A DNA stretch of 64,000 bases, taken from Apostichopus japonicus. Taxonomy: Eukaryota > Echinodermata > Holothuroidea > Aspidochirotida > Stichopodidae. The stretch lies in assembly GCF_037975245.1 (NCBI RefSeq), contig NC_092578.1:3493001-3557000 (forward strand), in the 5' to 3' direction. The translations under genes and the position numbers were made by a program. The notes beneath the pieces are model-generated. The model ran no database searches. It worked only from the letters and a program-made list of their open reading frames with translations, and was not told the origin of the DNA. How positions within the stretch are numbered: position 1 is the stretch's first letter; every line of letters starts with the position of its first letter. Shown here piece by piece: positions 26,708-37,830 of the stretch.

Positions 26708-29700
26708 ATGTTACTACTGTGGCCGGGGTTAGCATTGTTTTTGGGGACGGCCCATGCCCTATTCGATCCCATCATTGAAACAGAGAATGGAATAATTCGT
26801 GGGAGAGTTGAAGAGTTTTCTAAAAAAAATCTCAGGCAATCGGGTTCGGTTGAAGTTTACCTCGGAATACCCTATGGAAAACCACCAATCGGAGAGAGAC
26901 GGTTTAGACCAGCAGAACCGGTAGAACCATGGACGGAGGATCTCAATGCTACCAGGACTCCACCTTCTTGTCCTCAAAATGTCCCAGCGTTTTATGAACA
27001 TTTAATTGACGACGCTGCAGGTTTCTCCGAGGACTGTCTTTACCTTAATGTATTTGTACCGCATAATATTGTGAGTATATACGCTTTTCACAATTTATAA
27101 ATATATATTTGCATATATATATATATATATATATATGTGTTGTGCAATCTCCTAATCAAGTTTTGACTTAAAATGAATCAAATTATGTATTAAATAATGC
27201 ATTAAATGCATTTTATGACAAGACCGATTTCCATGTAATAAACGATAGTTGCAGAATACAATAAAAGTCTTAAAACTTCTCGCTAATCGCCCAAAGAAGT
27301 TTGTAGGGTCGCCAAAATTCGAAAGAAAAGGAAATTGTCGATATTATTTGTGAGAAAAAAAAAGGAGAATTCTTTAACATAAATTACTTCACAAGTTGCA
27401 AACTGTAATTGTATAACGGTGTTACATTTCGCAACTAGTGACCCTTTATCATATCAAACTAAACTCTTAAATATAATTAAGGCGATCTGATCCTCCCCGT
27501 ATACCCCTTCCCCATGGCGTAGGTGAAAAGTTTGGTCACCAAGCAACACAGTTGGATCACCAGGAATTCATGGTACCTTTTACCGCACGACCACTAAGTA
27601 TGACAGAAATGTACCAAATTATGAAATCAAAACATTGTTTTACATCTATTTTCTTCTTTCACATATACCTTATCCTGTAGGATGCGAATGCGACAGTCAT
27701 GGTTTTCATTCATGGCGGAGGGTTTACTCTAGGAAGCAGTTCTGACATTGAATACAACCCTGTTCCACTTGCCGTGCTGGGTGATGTGATAGTTGTTACC
27801 ATCAATTACAGGTTAAGTGTATTCGGTTTCTTTACGACAGGTGAGTCTATATATACATCACTGAGAGGATTAAAGGGTGTGAAGACTCGCGCATAAAGAA
27901 ACGTCTCATGCCGGTAATCTGACCTAGTTTCGAATGAGGTGTAACAGAAGTGTTAGACACCACCACCATCGATCCCATGAAAATACACACACAGCTTGCT
28001 ACCGTCGGTAATTAGACACTTTAGTGTACAGTCAATACATACAGCTATACGGTCAATACCCACAACAGTGTACATAGCAGCGTGGACATCTCAGGTCTAG
28101 ATAAAAGATAACAAGGTATCACGTTTCATTACTGTCTGCATTTTGTAGCAACAAGAAGAAAACATCATTTGCAAGCAACGGAAAGTTAACTTTTTCAGAG
28201 CGCGGCACGCGGTTTGGGGCGAGTCTTCAATGCCTTTAAAACGTACTTTAAAGAAAGGTAAAGATATCTACATGTGGGATCCTGACGTAACAGCGGAACA
28301 CATACTGACATGACATCCGTCAAAATGGACACGTCGACGACACGACAATAGTACCCGGGCAGATCATGGACGGTGGAGGGATGGTTGGTGGGGGTGGGGG
28401 TGGGGGTTGGTGGTGGTGGGGGGCTCAACCTGGGGCTCCCGGTCATGTGCCGTGTTTCAAGGGAAACCACAAAGGATAGCCTATCTACTTCATGTTTGTT
28501 AATAGCTATAAATGTACATCATTAGTAATGATACAATTTCAGCTTAGCCAATAGGAGGCATGCAGGAATAGCTCATATAAACTACAAACATGACCAATTG
28601 CATTGTTGATCGTTAGTGGTAAATGTACACAGCATATAGGTACGTGTACATTTATTAGAAGAATAAAGACCCAGTATTTAAACAGCACATGCACGTACCG
28701 TAAGTATAGTTTTAAAATTGTCCAAACTTGGTCAGATTTCATACAAATCGGACACCGATATAATGCTGGCTGGAGGACAGTGCACGCACTGAATTCCCAT
28801 ACCGTGTCGGGCCTAATGTCGAACGTTTAGCTACCCTTTAATTCTTCAATGTCGATTCAACATGCATCAATGATCTATTTTGCGAGCCAAATTTGCTCGC
28901 AGTCGTAGTCCATTAGTTGGGTTTTGCTTTATTACGGAAAATATGGAAAATGAGATTTCGTTCGGCTCTTCGGGTTTTGTAATAACTTAATAGCCTCTAT
29001 ATAGGCAGATGCCTTTCGTAAAACAAAGCGTCATATATAATTAAAATGCTATATTCTTCTTGATTTCGTTATTTCAGGAGATTCTGCTATACCTCCAAAC
29101 TTAGCAGTAAGTGATCAGCGTCTAGCTCTGCAATGGGTCAGTGAGAATATTAAAGGTATAATATACCAACGAATTGAATTTGATTTTCTATATTAATATT
29201 TCCATCTTTCCATTTTTCTTGATTGCATAACGTCAATGAGAAGTATAAGTACTTCTAGAAACGACGTCGAAACTATGTTATATCACTTTATATTAAATCG
29301 CCCCGTGGATTTTCATAATGCTTTTATACAGATTAAAATCGATACTAAGTTGTATAGTATACTGATAAATATTGAAATAAAAAAATTAAAAAATAATTTT
29401 GCATTCATGTTTTGATTTAGCTTTCGGTGGAGACCCACAGAAGATCACATTGTTTGGACAAGGTTCAGGCGCTGTATGCGTTGGATGGCACATGCTTACC
29501 GACGGAAGTCGCCAGTTCTTCCAGAGAGCCATTATGCAGGTGACCAGTTTTGTTGTTTTTTATGGCATGTTTTTCTTCTCCAACTTAACGGTAACATAGC
29601 TTATACTGACTCAATGTGCACTAGGTACGTACGTTTTCTTACCACCAGTGACCACGAAAAACATGTGCGGTGCAAATATTGGCAATAAGCTACAGGGACA

Positions 29701-32700
29701 TGTATACGCTGGTGTGACGTCATTCCACCGCAAAGATAATACGTGAGCGCGTTGAATTCCTTGCGCCGCTAGATCTGTGTCGAGTGTGATATATAGGGAA
29801 GAACTTACACGCAGTACACAAGCCCGTTTATCATCTTCCGAATTTGGTTAATATTTAGGACAAATAGACGTAAATCAGCAGAGATTACCTCTAGCTATAC
29901 GTGAACCAATCATTAGGAGGTAGGGAGACTTCGTTTTGTTATGGTTAGCAAACTAGACTACACTGCAGCAGGGCCCAACAGTAAGTTTTGAGAGCGTGGT
30001 GGCCAATTGGCTAAGGCGTCGGACTCGTGATCCAAGGATTGCTGGTTCGAGTCCTGCCTATAGTTCATTACGTTGTGTCCTTGGGCAAGATGCTTTATCT
30101 CAATTGCCTCTCTCCACTCCACTCAGGGGTTAAATGGGTACCTGTGAGGTAATTTGTCATTGGGCACAGTACATAACTGCTGCCGACTGGAGGGATTGTC
30201 TCTGGGACAGGTTATCATTGACCAGGGGTAATATAACGTATGTAAAGCGCTTTGAGACCTATCGCTGGTGTAAAGCGCTAAATAAATATATAATATATCT
30301 AGCCTAGCTCTAGCATAAGTACTAGAATTAGTAGTACAACTATACCTCTAACAGAATTGTTGAAATCGTTGAAAATGTAGAAATGTACATTTCTATATAG
30401 GTAAATAACTGTACAAATTTATACTTTTCTCCCCCTACTAAGCTGACTCAATTCGTACTCGTTTGGTGGCAAAGTTGTTATATAGCTCTCTTTAAGATAT
30501 ATTCTATAGGTATAAATGTAAGCCAGATACAGCTAACGCCTTAAAGGGGCCACCTTATTAGTTTCTTGATGTGATAATTGCATGCCAATCTTTGAAGTTG
30601 GCCCAGCTTTGTTACTGATTATTGCAAAAAAAGGGAATATATTCTTTGGATCATTGCTTCCATTGGTAACAATTTGTTGTAAAAACAAGGCTTGTCCAAT
30701 GAGAGTTCACTCTCCGTCTGTCTGTAAAGACGACATCAAACAAACAAGTAATTAGAAATCCCAGCAGGGGTGACACAACAGGTCCCTGGTACAATAAACA
30801 AGGGGGAAAACAAGGCTTTAAACTGTCAAGAAATATATACTTTTGATCATGCTTCCAGAACCCCAGTAGGCCAGTACAATAAACAAGGGACCACGCCATA
30901 CAATTACCATTTTTGACATGCTGGGATTGGCTTTGTCACAATTCTACGGATCACGACAGCTATTAATATGAACTTTAATTGGACTGTAGGCTCTAAACCC
31001 TCGGGTCTTTTGTCGACTATATAGTTATTACAGAGAGCATTCCGTGTCGAAGTTGTCATTTTACCAATGCTTTTCTTTATAGCTTTTGCGAACTGTTTAT
31101 CGTTTGGATAAAAATCCATCGATTTATGTACACAGTGTGAGGTGACAATTGTTACTAAAGCGAGTTTTATGCTGCAGCTCAAAACTAAACCATAGTCTTT
31201 ATTAAAGCAGTGTAGTTTCACATAAACAAACCGTCCCGAGGAAGTTGATGTCAGCTATATATAAACCTTCTAATATTAACTCTGGTTGATTTCATTACAG
31301 AGTGGCTCGCCTCTTCTCGTTCGGGCGACTTTACCTTCAATGGACCAGATAAACGAGCGAGCCCTGACCCTCGCGAATCTTGCTAATTGTAGCCCCCCTG
31401 TTCCTCAGAATACATCTTACATCGCAGAATGTCTACGTAGTAAGACCGTCGAAGAACTTCTCGATCTACAAGAAGCTGTAAGAGAAGTTCTCAAACTCTT
31501 TTTTTATAACAATCTGTATTGGATCATAAATATGAGTCATTCTACTGTATTTGTGGTCAAAGTAGGCACCCCCCCCCCCACTCCCCGCTTCGTTATAATG
31601 AAGGAGGTATACCTGCAACTCTCTATTTAAAAAAAAAAACAACCTTTGAATAAAAAAAATAAAAAAAAACAATGTTGAGAAGTTAAAGGCGCTAGCATTA
31701 TAGAAGCCAGGAAACTCAACATCCATGAGAGAACCGGCGGTTGGTTCGATCGAAATAAAACTTTAAACCAGACGACTTTTTCCACATGCATATGTAAATA
31801 TTTTGCATATATATGGCTGCTTCCAAGTATATATGATTATTATATGATTATTAAAATTGGTTTTTGATGTTGTAACATTCAAATGGAGGAAGATTAAGAC
31901 CACTCCCAGAGGCCCAGGGACGATCTTCGACAAAAGTTCATGTCCCTACATAAATCATTCGGGGGAATTTAGATCCCCCTTATACACCTCACCTTTGAAA
32001 TCCTGTGCATTTCACTGCGATTGCTCCCTCCTCCGGAGGAGGCCACCCCGCCCTATGTGGTCAATAAATAAGACAATTAGTATCATCTTTGGCTGGTTTC
32101 CACACAGGCAGATGCTTTCTATATTGGTATAAACATTTGGTTACCATCGTTCGATGGGGATTTTTTCGAACAAGATATCCCTGACCTGTTGGAGAGTGGA
32201 GCTTACAGTGACACAGACTTACTTATAGGTTCAAACGACGATGAAGGCGCCTTCGTCACTTTTAGGAGATTGGGGGATGTCACCGATCGACCTTTCATCA
32301 CAGAGACCCAGTTCAACAGTCTGACGCTTGGCGCTGAAACAAATCTGTTGGTTTCTGGCCTCCAGAAAATCATCTACAATAACGGGAAGCAAGATGAAAG
32401 CTGGAACTACGAAGAAGCGACATCGGATGTACTGGGGGATTTAAATTACATTTGTAACATCACGTCCTTTGCGCGACAGGTTGCAGCAGCAGGAAGCAAG
32501 GTTTATATGTATAGTATGACCCAAAAACCCGTTCAATCCATTTTCAACGTATCATGGCTAGGCCAACGGGCCGGACACGCTGAAGATCTCCAGTTCGTCT
32601 TTGGACTGCCCTTCTTTGCCAGGGGTGCCTGGACTTACGAGGAACTGAAGATTTCATACTACGTTATCCGAATGTGGACAAATTTTGCCAAATCTGGGTG

Positions 32701-33233
32701 AGTGAGTAGTCGTTGTATCAATGAAAACAGAAATATTACATAAATGTTGCAATGACATACTGTGAACACTGTGTGGAAACCATGAAACGACCAGGTGGGG
32801 GGGGGGGGCGCAACCACGCAAACTTCTGGTGGGAGGGGATCTCTATCGTCCTCAGAATACCACCCCCCCCCCTCTGACATACAGAATATTACAATATAAA
32901 TCCTTATGTACAATGAATAAATATATAAAGTGTATGCATACGGTACAACCTAAACATAGCTAAGGAGTTTCTTATATAGGCAACCTCATTTGCACCAAAC
33001 ATTTAAAAGTGGAGGAGCCACCGTTCCCCTTTGACCCATCTTTTGCACGACATAACGTCTTAGTCCGCCACTCATCCCCCCCCCCCCCTCATGCCGACTC
33101 ATTGTAAAAAAAATATATTGTGGTCGCACCCTGGTATAGTGACAATTGGAAGTTTCAACCGAACATGTGAAACTTGAATATGCACATAGGTTTAATACGA
33201 TAAAGCGTTAGTATAATTTGATATCGGAATTCT

Positions 33234-33273
<40 letters not shown>

Positions 33274-34913
33274 CATATACATATATATATATATATTTAA
33301 GAATTCCGATATCAAATTATACTAATATATATATATATATATATAAATATATATATATTTATATATATATTAAAAATTTAAATAGCCGAAACATCATGAA
33401 TATTTTGCAGAATTTTATGACATAGTTTCGCATCTATTTTTACTGTAGGAACCCAAACATCCCCGTCGGTCTGCCAAGAAGTATCCCAGAATGGCCCCGA
33501 TTCTTACCTGATTCAGAAGAGTACAAAGAACTGGACATTGCCTTTTCCAATAATCGGTACCTACGTGCACCCTATTGTGAATTCTGGGAAACCTATGTTG
33601 AGATGATAGTCTACTTGCAAGGTGAGTCAAAAACCGGACTGGACCACTTGACAAATTATAAATCAAATCTACTACAAATTACACCAATTCAATGTTTCCC
33701 AATTTACATATAGCCGAAAAACATCACGTTTAACTAAATTTGACCTTTGATCTGTGACCTTTGTTTCCGTGGTCTGCGAAACAAAATGATTCACGCTGGG
33801 GTGGTACCTTCTCACCAAGTTGGAAGAAAAACGGCCAACTCGTTTAGTTTTTGACACAAAATTGCGCTAAAAATAAACATTTCCTCGGTTCCCATGGCAA
33901 CTACATATATTTATGATATTTCACATTTACATTATATCTGCTACGTTTCCATGTAAATCAATATTTCCCCTTAGAGTTATAGCAAGAATTCGACCTTTGC
34001 TTCCGGTGACCTGCGAGACAAATGTGTTCACACTGGGGTACCTTCCCACCAAGTTTGAACACAAAATTGGACACACACAATGACACACACCAGTGGCGTA
34101 AGAAGGTACTTTTGAGTGGGGGGGGGGGCTGAAGACTGATGGCCGGCCTGGGGGAGGGGTCTAAGGGGAGGGGGTGGTGGCCTCAGATGCAATTTGGTGC
34201 AATATAGCACACTTCAACCCACCCACTCCATTTTGTATATAATTTTGCATTTTCACCTGGCCTTAGATGCAATTTGGTGCTCCAAATGAGATTTTTTTCT
34301 CATTTGGAAATGAAAAAGGGGTTTTCTGACTTGCGAAGCGGGGGGGGGGGGCGGAATGATACTTCCGCCCCTCCACATTTGTCACTGGGGGGGGCTGGCG
34401 CCCCCAGCCCCCCGGTTCCTACGCCCTTGACACACACACACAATATGAAACACACGGACGCGTGTTGACCCCGTCCTCGACTTCCAAGAGTAGCTACTCA
34501 GGAAAATTAACCATGACCACGGCAACAGTTGTTATGGTAACTGACATAACTGTCTATGGCCCTACTGGCAAAGACCTTAAATATCTTATCTCCTCGATAG
34601 ATTAATACAACAAGTGATTTATTCGGTACTGTGTCCAACACTGCCGATTATAATTGATTCGCTTACTACTTTATTATTTTTAATTTCAACAGAACATCTT
34701 GCAGATGTCCAGGATGGTACGTATATAGGCGGCAGAAGGTAGAATTCTGACCTCCCAACTTCATTTGTTTAAGGTACAACCAAATGTTAAACAATCTTAT
34801 ATTCGGTGGAGGGTTTTGGATATGAAAAAATTTGAACACTAAGTTTATAAGATGGATTAAAATATGCAACCTTAACATTGGTTTGGTTAACATTTTCAGT
34901 CCGAGGTCACTGA
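26708..34913 (+). CDS. Secreted cholinesterase/carboxylesterase-family protein, catalytically inactive-looking, 9 exons
   Basis: Exons 26708-27070, 27681-27840, 29078-29155, 29421-29539, 31301-31477, 32108-32697, 33449-33621, 34693-34716, 34900-34913; all phases join to 565 codons plus stop. Family landmarks in order: signal peptide MLLLWPGLALFLGTAHA, YLGIPYGKPPIGERRF, EDCLYLNVFVP, oxyanion loop IHGGGFTLGS, NYRLSVFGFF, FGGDPQKITLFGQGSGAV, SGSP, DTDLLIGSNDDEGAF, GHAEDLQFVFGLPF, CEFWE. Six cysteines fit the three cholinesterase disulfides. The acid Glu (DDEG) and His (GHAED) are kept, but the GESAG elbow is GQGSG, so the nucleophile position is Gly. This resembles neuroligin-type adhesion members that lost catalysis. 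Length is typical. The last two tiny exons are uncertain. An acceptor-like TTTCATGCAG just before the ATG suggests an upstream 5' UTR exon. Confidence 0.88.
27071..29077. other. Esterase-gene introns 1 and 2
   Basis: Intron 1 starts with a TA microsatellite (about 27114-27137). Intron 2 has a GT/G-rich tract around 28380-28425. No additional exon is seen; the short open frames at 28195-28830 are considered chance. Confidence 0.45.
29421..29539 (+). CDS. Esterase-family exon 4: degenerate nucleophile elbow
   Basis: Reads AFGGDPQKITLFGQGSGAV and continues to FFQRAIMQ. Aligning the F-G of the canonical FGESAGA motif puts Gly at the catalytic Ser position and Ser at the following Ala. The splice sites are clean: acceptor GATTTAG and donor CAG|GTGACC. 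Confidence 0.85.
29991..30295 (+). mobile_element. tRNA-derived SINE, full length
   Basis: It has an RNA polymerase III A box (TGGCCAATTGG, 30000-30010) and a perfect B box (GGTTCGAGTCC, 30044-30054) in a tRNA-like head. The body (TGTGTCCTTGGGCAAGATGC) and tail (GTAAAGCGCTTTGAGACC, then AAGCGCTAAATAAATA) are typical of marine-animal SINEs. It lies in intron 4 of the esterase-family gene, same strand. Confidence 0.8.
33208..33325. repeat. Perfect inverted repeat with an AT microsatellite loop
   Basis: The left arm TTAGTATAATTTGATATCGG continues through AATTCTTAAATAT, and the right arm ending at 33325 is its exact reverse complement. An (AT)n core lies between them. It sits 123 bp before esterase exon 7 and could form a cruciform or RNA hairpin. 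Confidence 0.85.
34091..34429. mobile_element. hAT-like MITE of the GGCGTA family
   Basis: Terminal inverted repeats CAGTGGCGTAAGAA and TTCCTACGCCCTTG flank a core with G- and C-runs. ACACACAC on both sides (34083-34090, 34430-34437) fits an 8-bp target duplication, though it lies in a CA repeat. It is in an intron of the esterase-family gene. Confidence 0.65.
34693..34913 (+). CDS. Candidate tiny terminal exons of the esterase-family gene
   Basis: A 24-nt exon (34693-34716, EHLADVQD; acceptor TTTCAACAG, donor GTACGT) and a 14-nt exon (34900-34913, VRGH then stop; acceptor CATTTTCAG) complete the frame left open by exon 7. The alternative is retention of the intron after exon 7, which reads about 30 more residues to a TAG near 33714. 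Confidence 0.4.
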
Positions 34914-35568
34914 AGGCGAAATGAAACTTCTGAGTTTTGTCTCCATTGTTAGTTTATATACAGTATGTACAACCTAAATGTTGCAAACTGCAAATTTCAT
35001 TTAATAACATGCAACATAACATGGTCAAACGAACACGTATGGAAGGAGTGAAAAAAAGTTTTTACAGTAATTTCGTTAAAGTAAAAAATTTTATTTCATA
35101 TTTCGTTTAATTACATTAACTAAAGGGTTTCAATATTAAGAACTTTTATCCAATTATTTTAATAATGGAATTTCAACAAGGGGAAGATAGGTATATAAGT
35201 TTGGTTAATGAAACAGAAGCATCTGCCTTTCAAACAACTTTCTTTAGTTTGATAACTTCTTTTGCTTTTCGATAAACAATTTCCATAATAATGTATATAT
35301 AGTTTAGTATCACTGGTCAACTTTGGATTTCATTATGAATTAAATGTTAACAGTTTTCAATTTATATGAAGTTAACTTGTGTTTGATTGGTAGGTATCTG
35401 GGGCGTCGGTCCCAAGGGTAGAGAGGTAGGGGTGTGTGTTGGAGGGGGTAGGGTGGGGGACAAAAGTATGATATGATGCCCTCCAACAATCGCTAATGGA
35501 TGCATAACATTTTTTTATGAATACGATCATTTGATTAGTCTACTTGGAGTGATCTAATGCAGTAGCCT
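34914..35568. other. Intergenic, 3' flank of the esterase-family gene
   Basis: AT-rich with a G-rich patch at about 35400-35460. No gene is seen and no strong AATAAA lies directly after the proposed stop. Confidence 0.4.
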
Positions 35569-36092
35569 ACTCATGGGCGTAGGAACCGGCGGGGGGGGGG
35601 GGCACGTGCCCCCACTTTTTTGTCAAAATAGCAAACGTGCCATACTGGCAAATAAAATGTGCCCCTTTGATGAAGAACTCTCTTTTGGATATCTTAAGCC
35701 TTTGTTAATTTTAATATTTTATTTTAAATGGTTTATATTTAGTCTATACATGTTTTTTTTTTAATATGGCATCCCATATCTTTTTGTATAGCATGGTTAA
35801 CAATAAACAATCTCAATAAATAAAAAATCAATGTTGCAGCTCATTTTACTAGCATAATATATTTATGTAGGAGAACCGGCAGCTTTTGCCATTCCCTGTG
35901 CCAATCACAGACTAGACTAAATAGTCACGGGCACCTTAATAGTATTGATAGCATACTAACACATTATATATTTTTAAGTGACATGGCCGGTGTGTATAGG
36001 TTAATAGCATAACGAATGGTGGTTGTGGAATGAGAAAGTGCCCCTTTGATGTTGTGCCCCCCCCCACACTTTTTGGAAGCTTCCTACACCCA
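35569..36092. mobile_element. hAT-like MITE of the GGCGTA family
   Basis: Starts CATGGGCGTAGGAACCGG and ends with the imperfect inverse GGAAGCTTCCTACACCCAGG. It has the same internal GGGGGGCACGTGCCCCC core as the other members. No clear target-site duplication is seen. Confidence 0.45.
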
Positions 36093-36318
36093 GGCGAAAA
36101 GCATCGACTTGCATTGCCCTACCCGATGGACAGTACGCACCAAGTCTCTCTTACCAGTCTTTAACAACTATGAAGCTCTTCGTCAAACATTAACAGAATT
36201 AGGACATGATGCGACATCAAGGGAAACCAAAGACAAGGCACTTGGGGCTAGCTCTGAAGATGACGAAATTTTAAACATAGCCATCACTATATACTGCTCT
36301 GACAGGACACTGACATGA
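36093..36318 (+). pseudogene. hAT transposase relic (ZMYM1/DUF4371-type)
   Basis: The frame reads KSIDLHCPTRWTVRTKSLLP followed by VFNNYEALRQTLTEL. The CPTRW-T-R-T core and the following NYEAL helix are hallmarks of ZMYM1-like/DUF4371 hAT transposases. After about 55 residues the match fades and a stop follows at 36318. It abuts the right end of the MITE at 35569-36092, so it is a fragment, not a functional gene. Confidence 0.6.
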
Positions 36319-36940
36319 CAGCGCCCTCTGTTAAAATGCAGGCGTGCGCGCGCACCCCTGAAGCAATTAATAAACTGGAATATTTTGGAAAATATTTTAT
36401 TTTATTTTGGAAATATTAAAATATCTTGGACCTGAAAAATAATTGAGAAATATTTGGAAATATTAAAATATTTTATTAAAATTATTTTGAAAAAATAAAT
36501 TGGATTATTAATCCCATGTGATCTGGTCAGCTGGAACGATCAAAGCTAACCACAAAGGAATGCAACACATGAATGAGATAAAATTGAACAAACCAAGGCC
36601 AAAATAAAGAACAACAGATTCTGTAGGTATGATGGAATATCTTTATAAATGTACACATATATCACAAAAGAACTTCAGCATCTTTTCATAAATACATGTT
36701 GGTTTTTTGTTGTAGAAATACTTATCATGAAAGACATATTTTTAATATTTAACATTCACAATGTTCAAACAACATTCAAAAATATATCAAAGATAAAATC
36801 AAAAAAACATAATTAATAAAGTGTAGGACATTATTTTGATGTCAAATAGTTCTTTATTCTCTTGTGCAAATAATTTGGACGGAATGAACCCTGAGACATT
36901 TTTCAAGGTTTTCGATAAAAATAAACAACACAGGTGTTTA
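36319..36940. other. AT-rich flank and 3' UTR of the DLEC1 homologue
   Basis: The region 36370-36500 is a tandem-like AT-rich stretch (GGAAATATT, TTTATTTTATTTT). Minus-strand AATAAA signals occur at 36937-36942, overlapping the stop codon, and at 36853-36858; the latter is the likelier polyadenylation signal. Confidence 0.45.
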
Positions 36941-37064
36941 TTATATGTTAACCAGAGCTTCGTATCTGTTGTCATATGACCCTTGACCTGTTATCTTGAT
37001 TTTTCTCACTTCTTCCCCTAACAAACCGTTGAAGAGAAATACACCCTCATATGATACATCATGT
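36941..37064 (-). CDS. DLEC1: DLEC1 terminal exon
   Basis: The acceptor TCTTTTGCAG is strong. Reads HDVSYEGVFLFNGLLGEEVR and then KITGQGSYDNRYEALVNI and a stop at 36941-36943. The GQGSYD-RY ending is characteristic of DLEC1 C-termini. Confidence 0.88.
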
Positions 37065-37761
37065 CTGCAAAAGAGAGACAAAGAGAATAAAATAAGAAGA
37101 TGAATCAAAGATGAAGACACATAGATATGACATATTTTGTCTGCAATTTAATGCAAAAAAAAGAAAGGAAAATAGACGAATTGATTAATGAAAAACAATA
37201 ACCCAGATAAATTGATTAATGAAAACAAAACGTGATGAGACAAACTAACTTTGTTGATAATTAACAGAAGTGATTAATAAAGAAAATATTGATAAGAAAT
37301 ATTGCATCTGTCATAGAAATAAGCATGGATTAACAGTATGATGCAGCCATGTCATTAATAAGGTATCTTTTGCCTATATTACACACACAAAGCCACAGGG
37401 TACTTACACTCTGCAAATATGCATAAACAGAATCATTCGTGAGGTACGAAAATTCCTGAGAAACAAACTTTAACCTAAAATTTCTAATGTTCTTTATGAT
37501 CTCTGGTAACAACTGGTTTTCGGACATCCATCCACACACATATACACATTTTTTTTAAACTTTGAATAAGCTTACTAAAAATGAGTTAAAACCACACTGG
37601 AAGGACCACCAGGGAAGGAATCGAAAATTAAATTATACATCCACATTACAACTAAAAAACAACCAAGTACCTTTTCAAACTAACTGTTAGTTAAACTGTA
37701 ACTGCTCTTGAAACCATAATATTTCCCCAAACAAAAAGGAGTAAAAATATATATAAACATA

Positions 37762-37830
<69 letters not shown>

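Noticed and set aside
30000..30070. Functional tRNA gene
   Set aside because: Although the A and B boxes are good, the cloverleaf is incomplete and the head is fused to a SINE body and tail.
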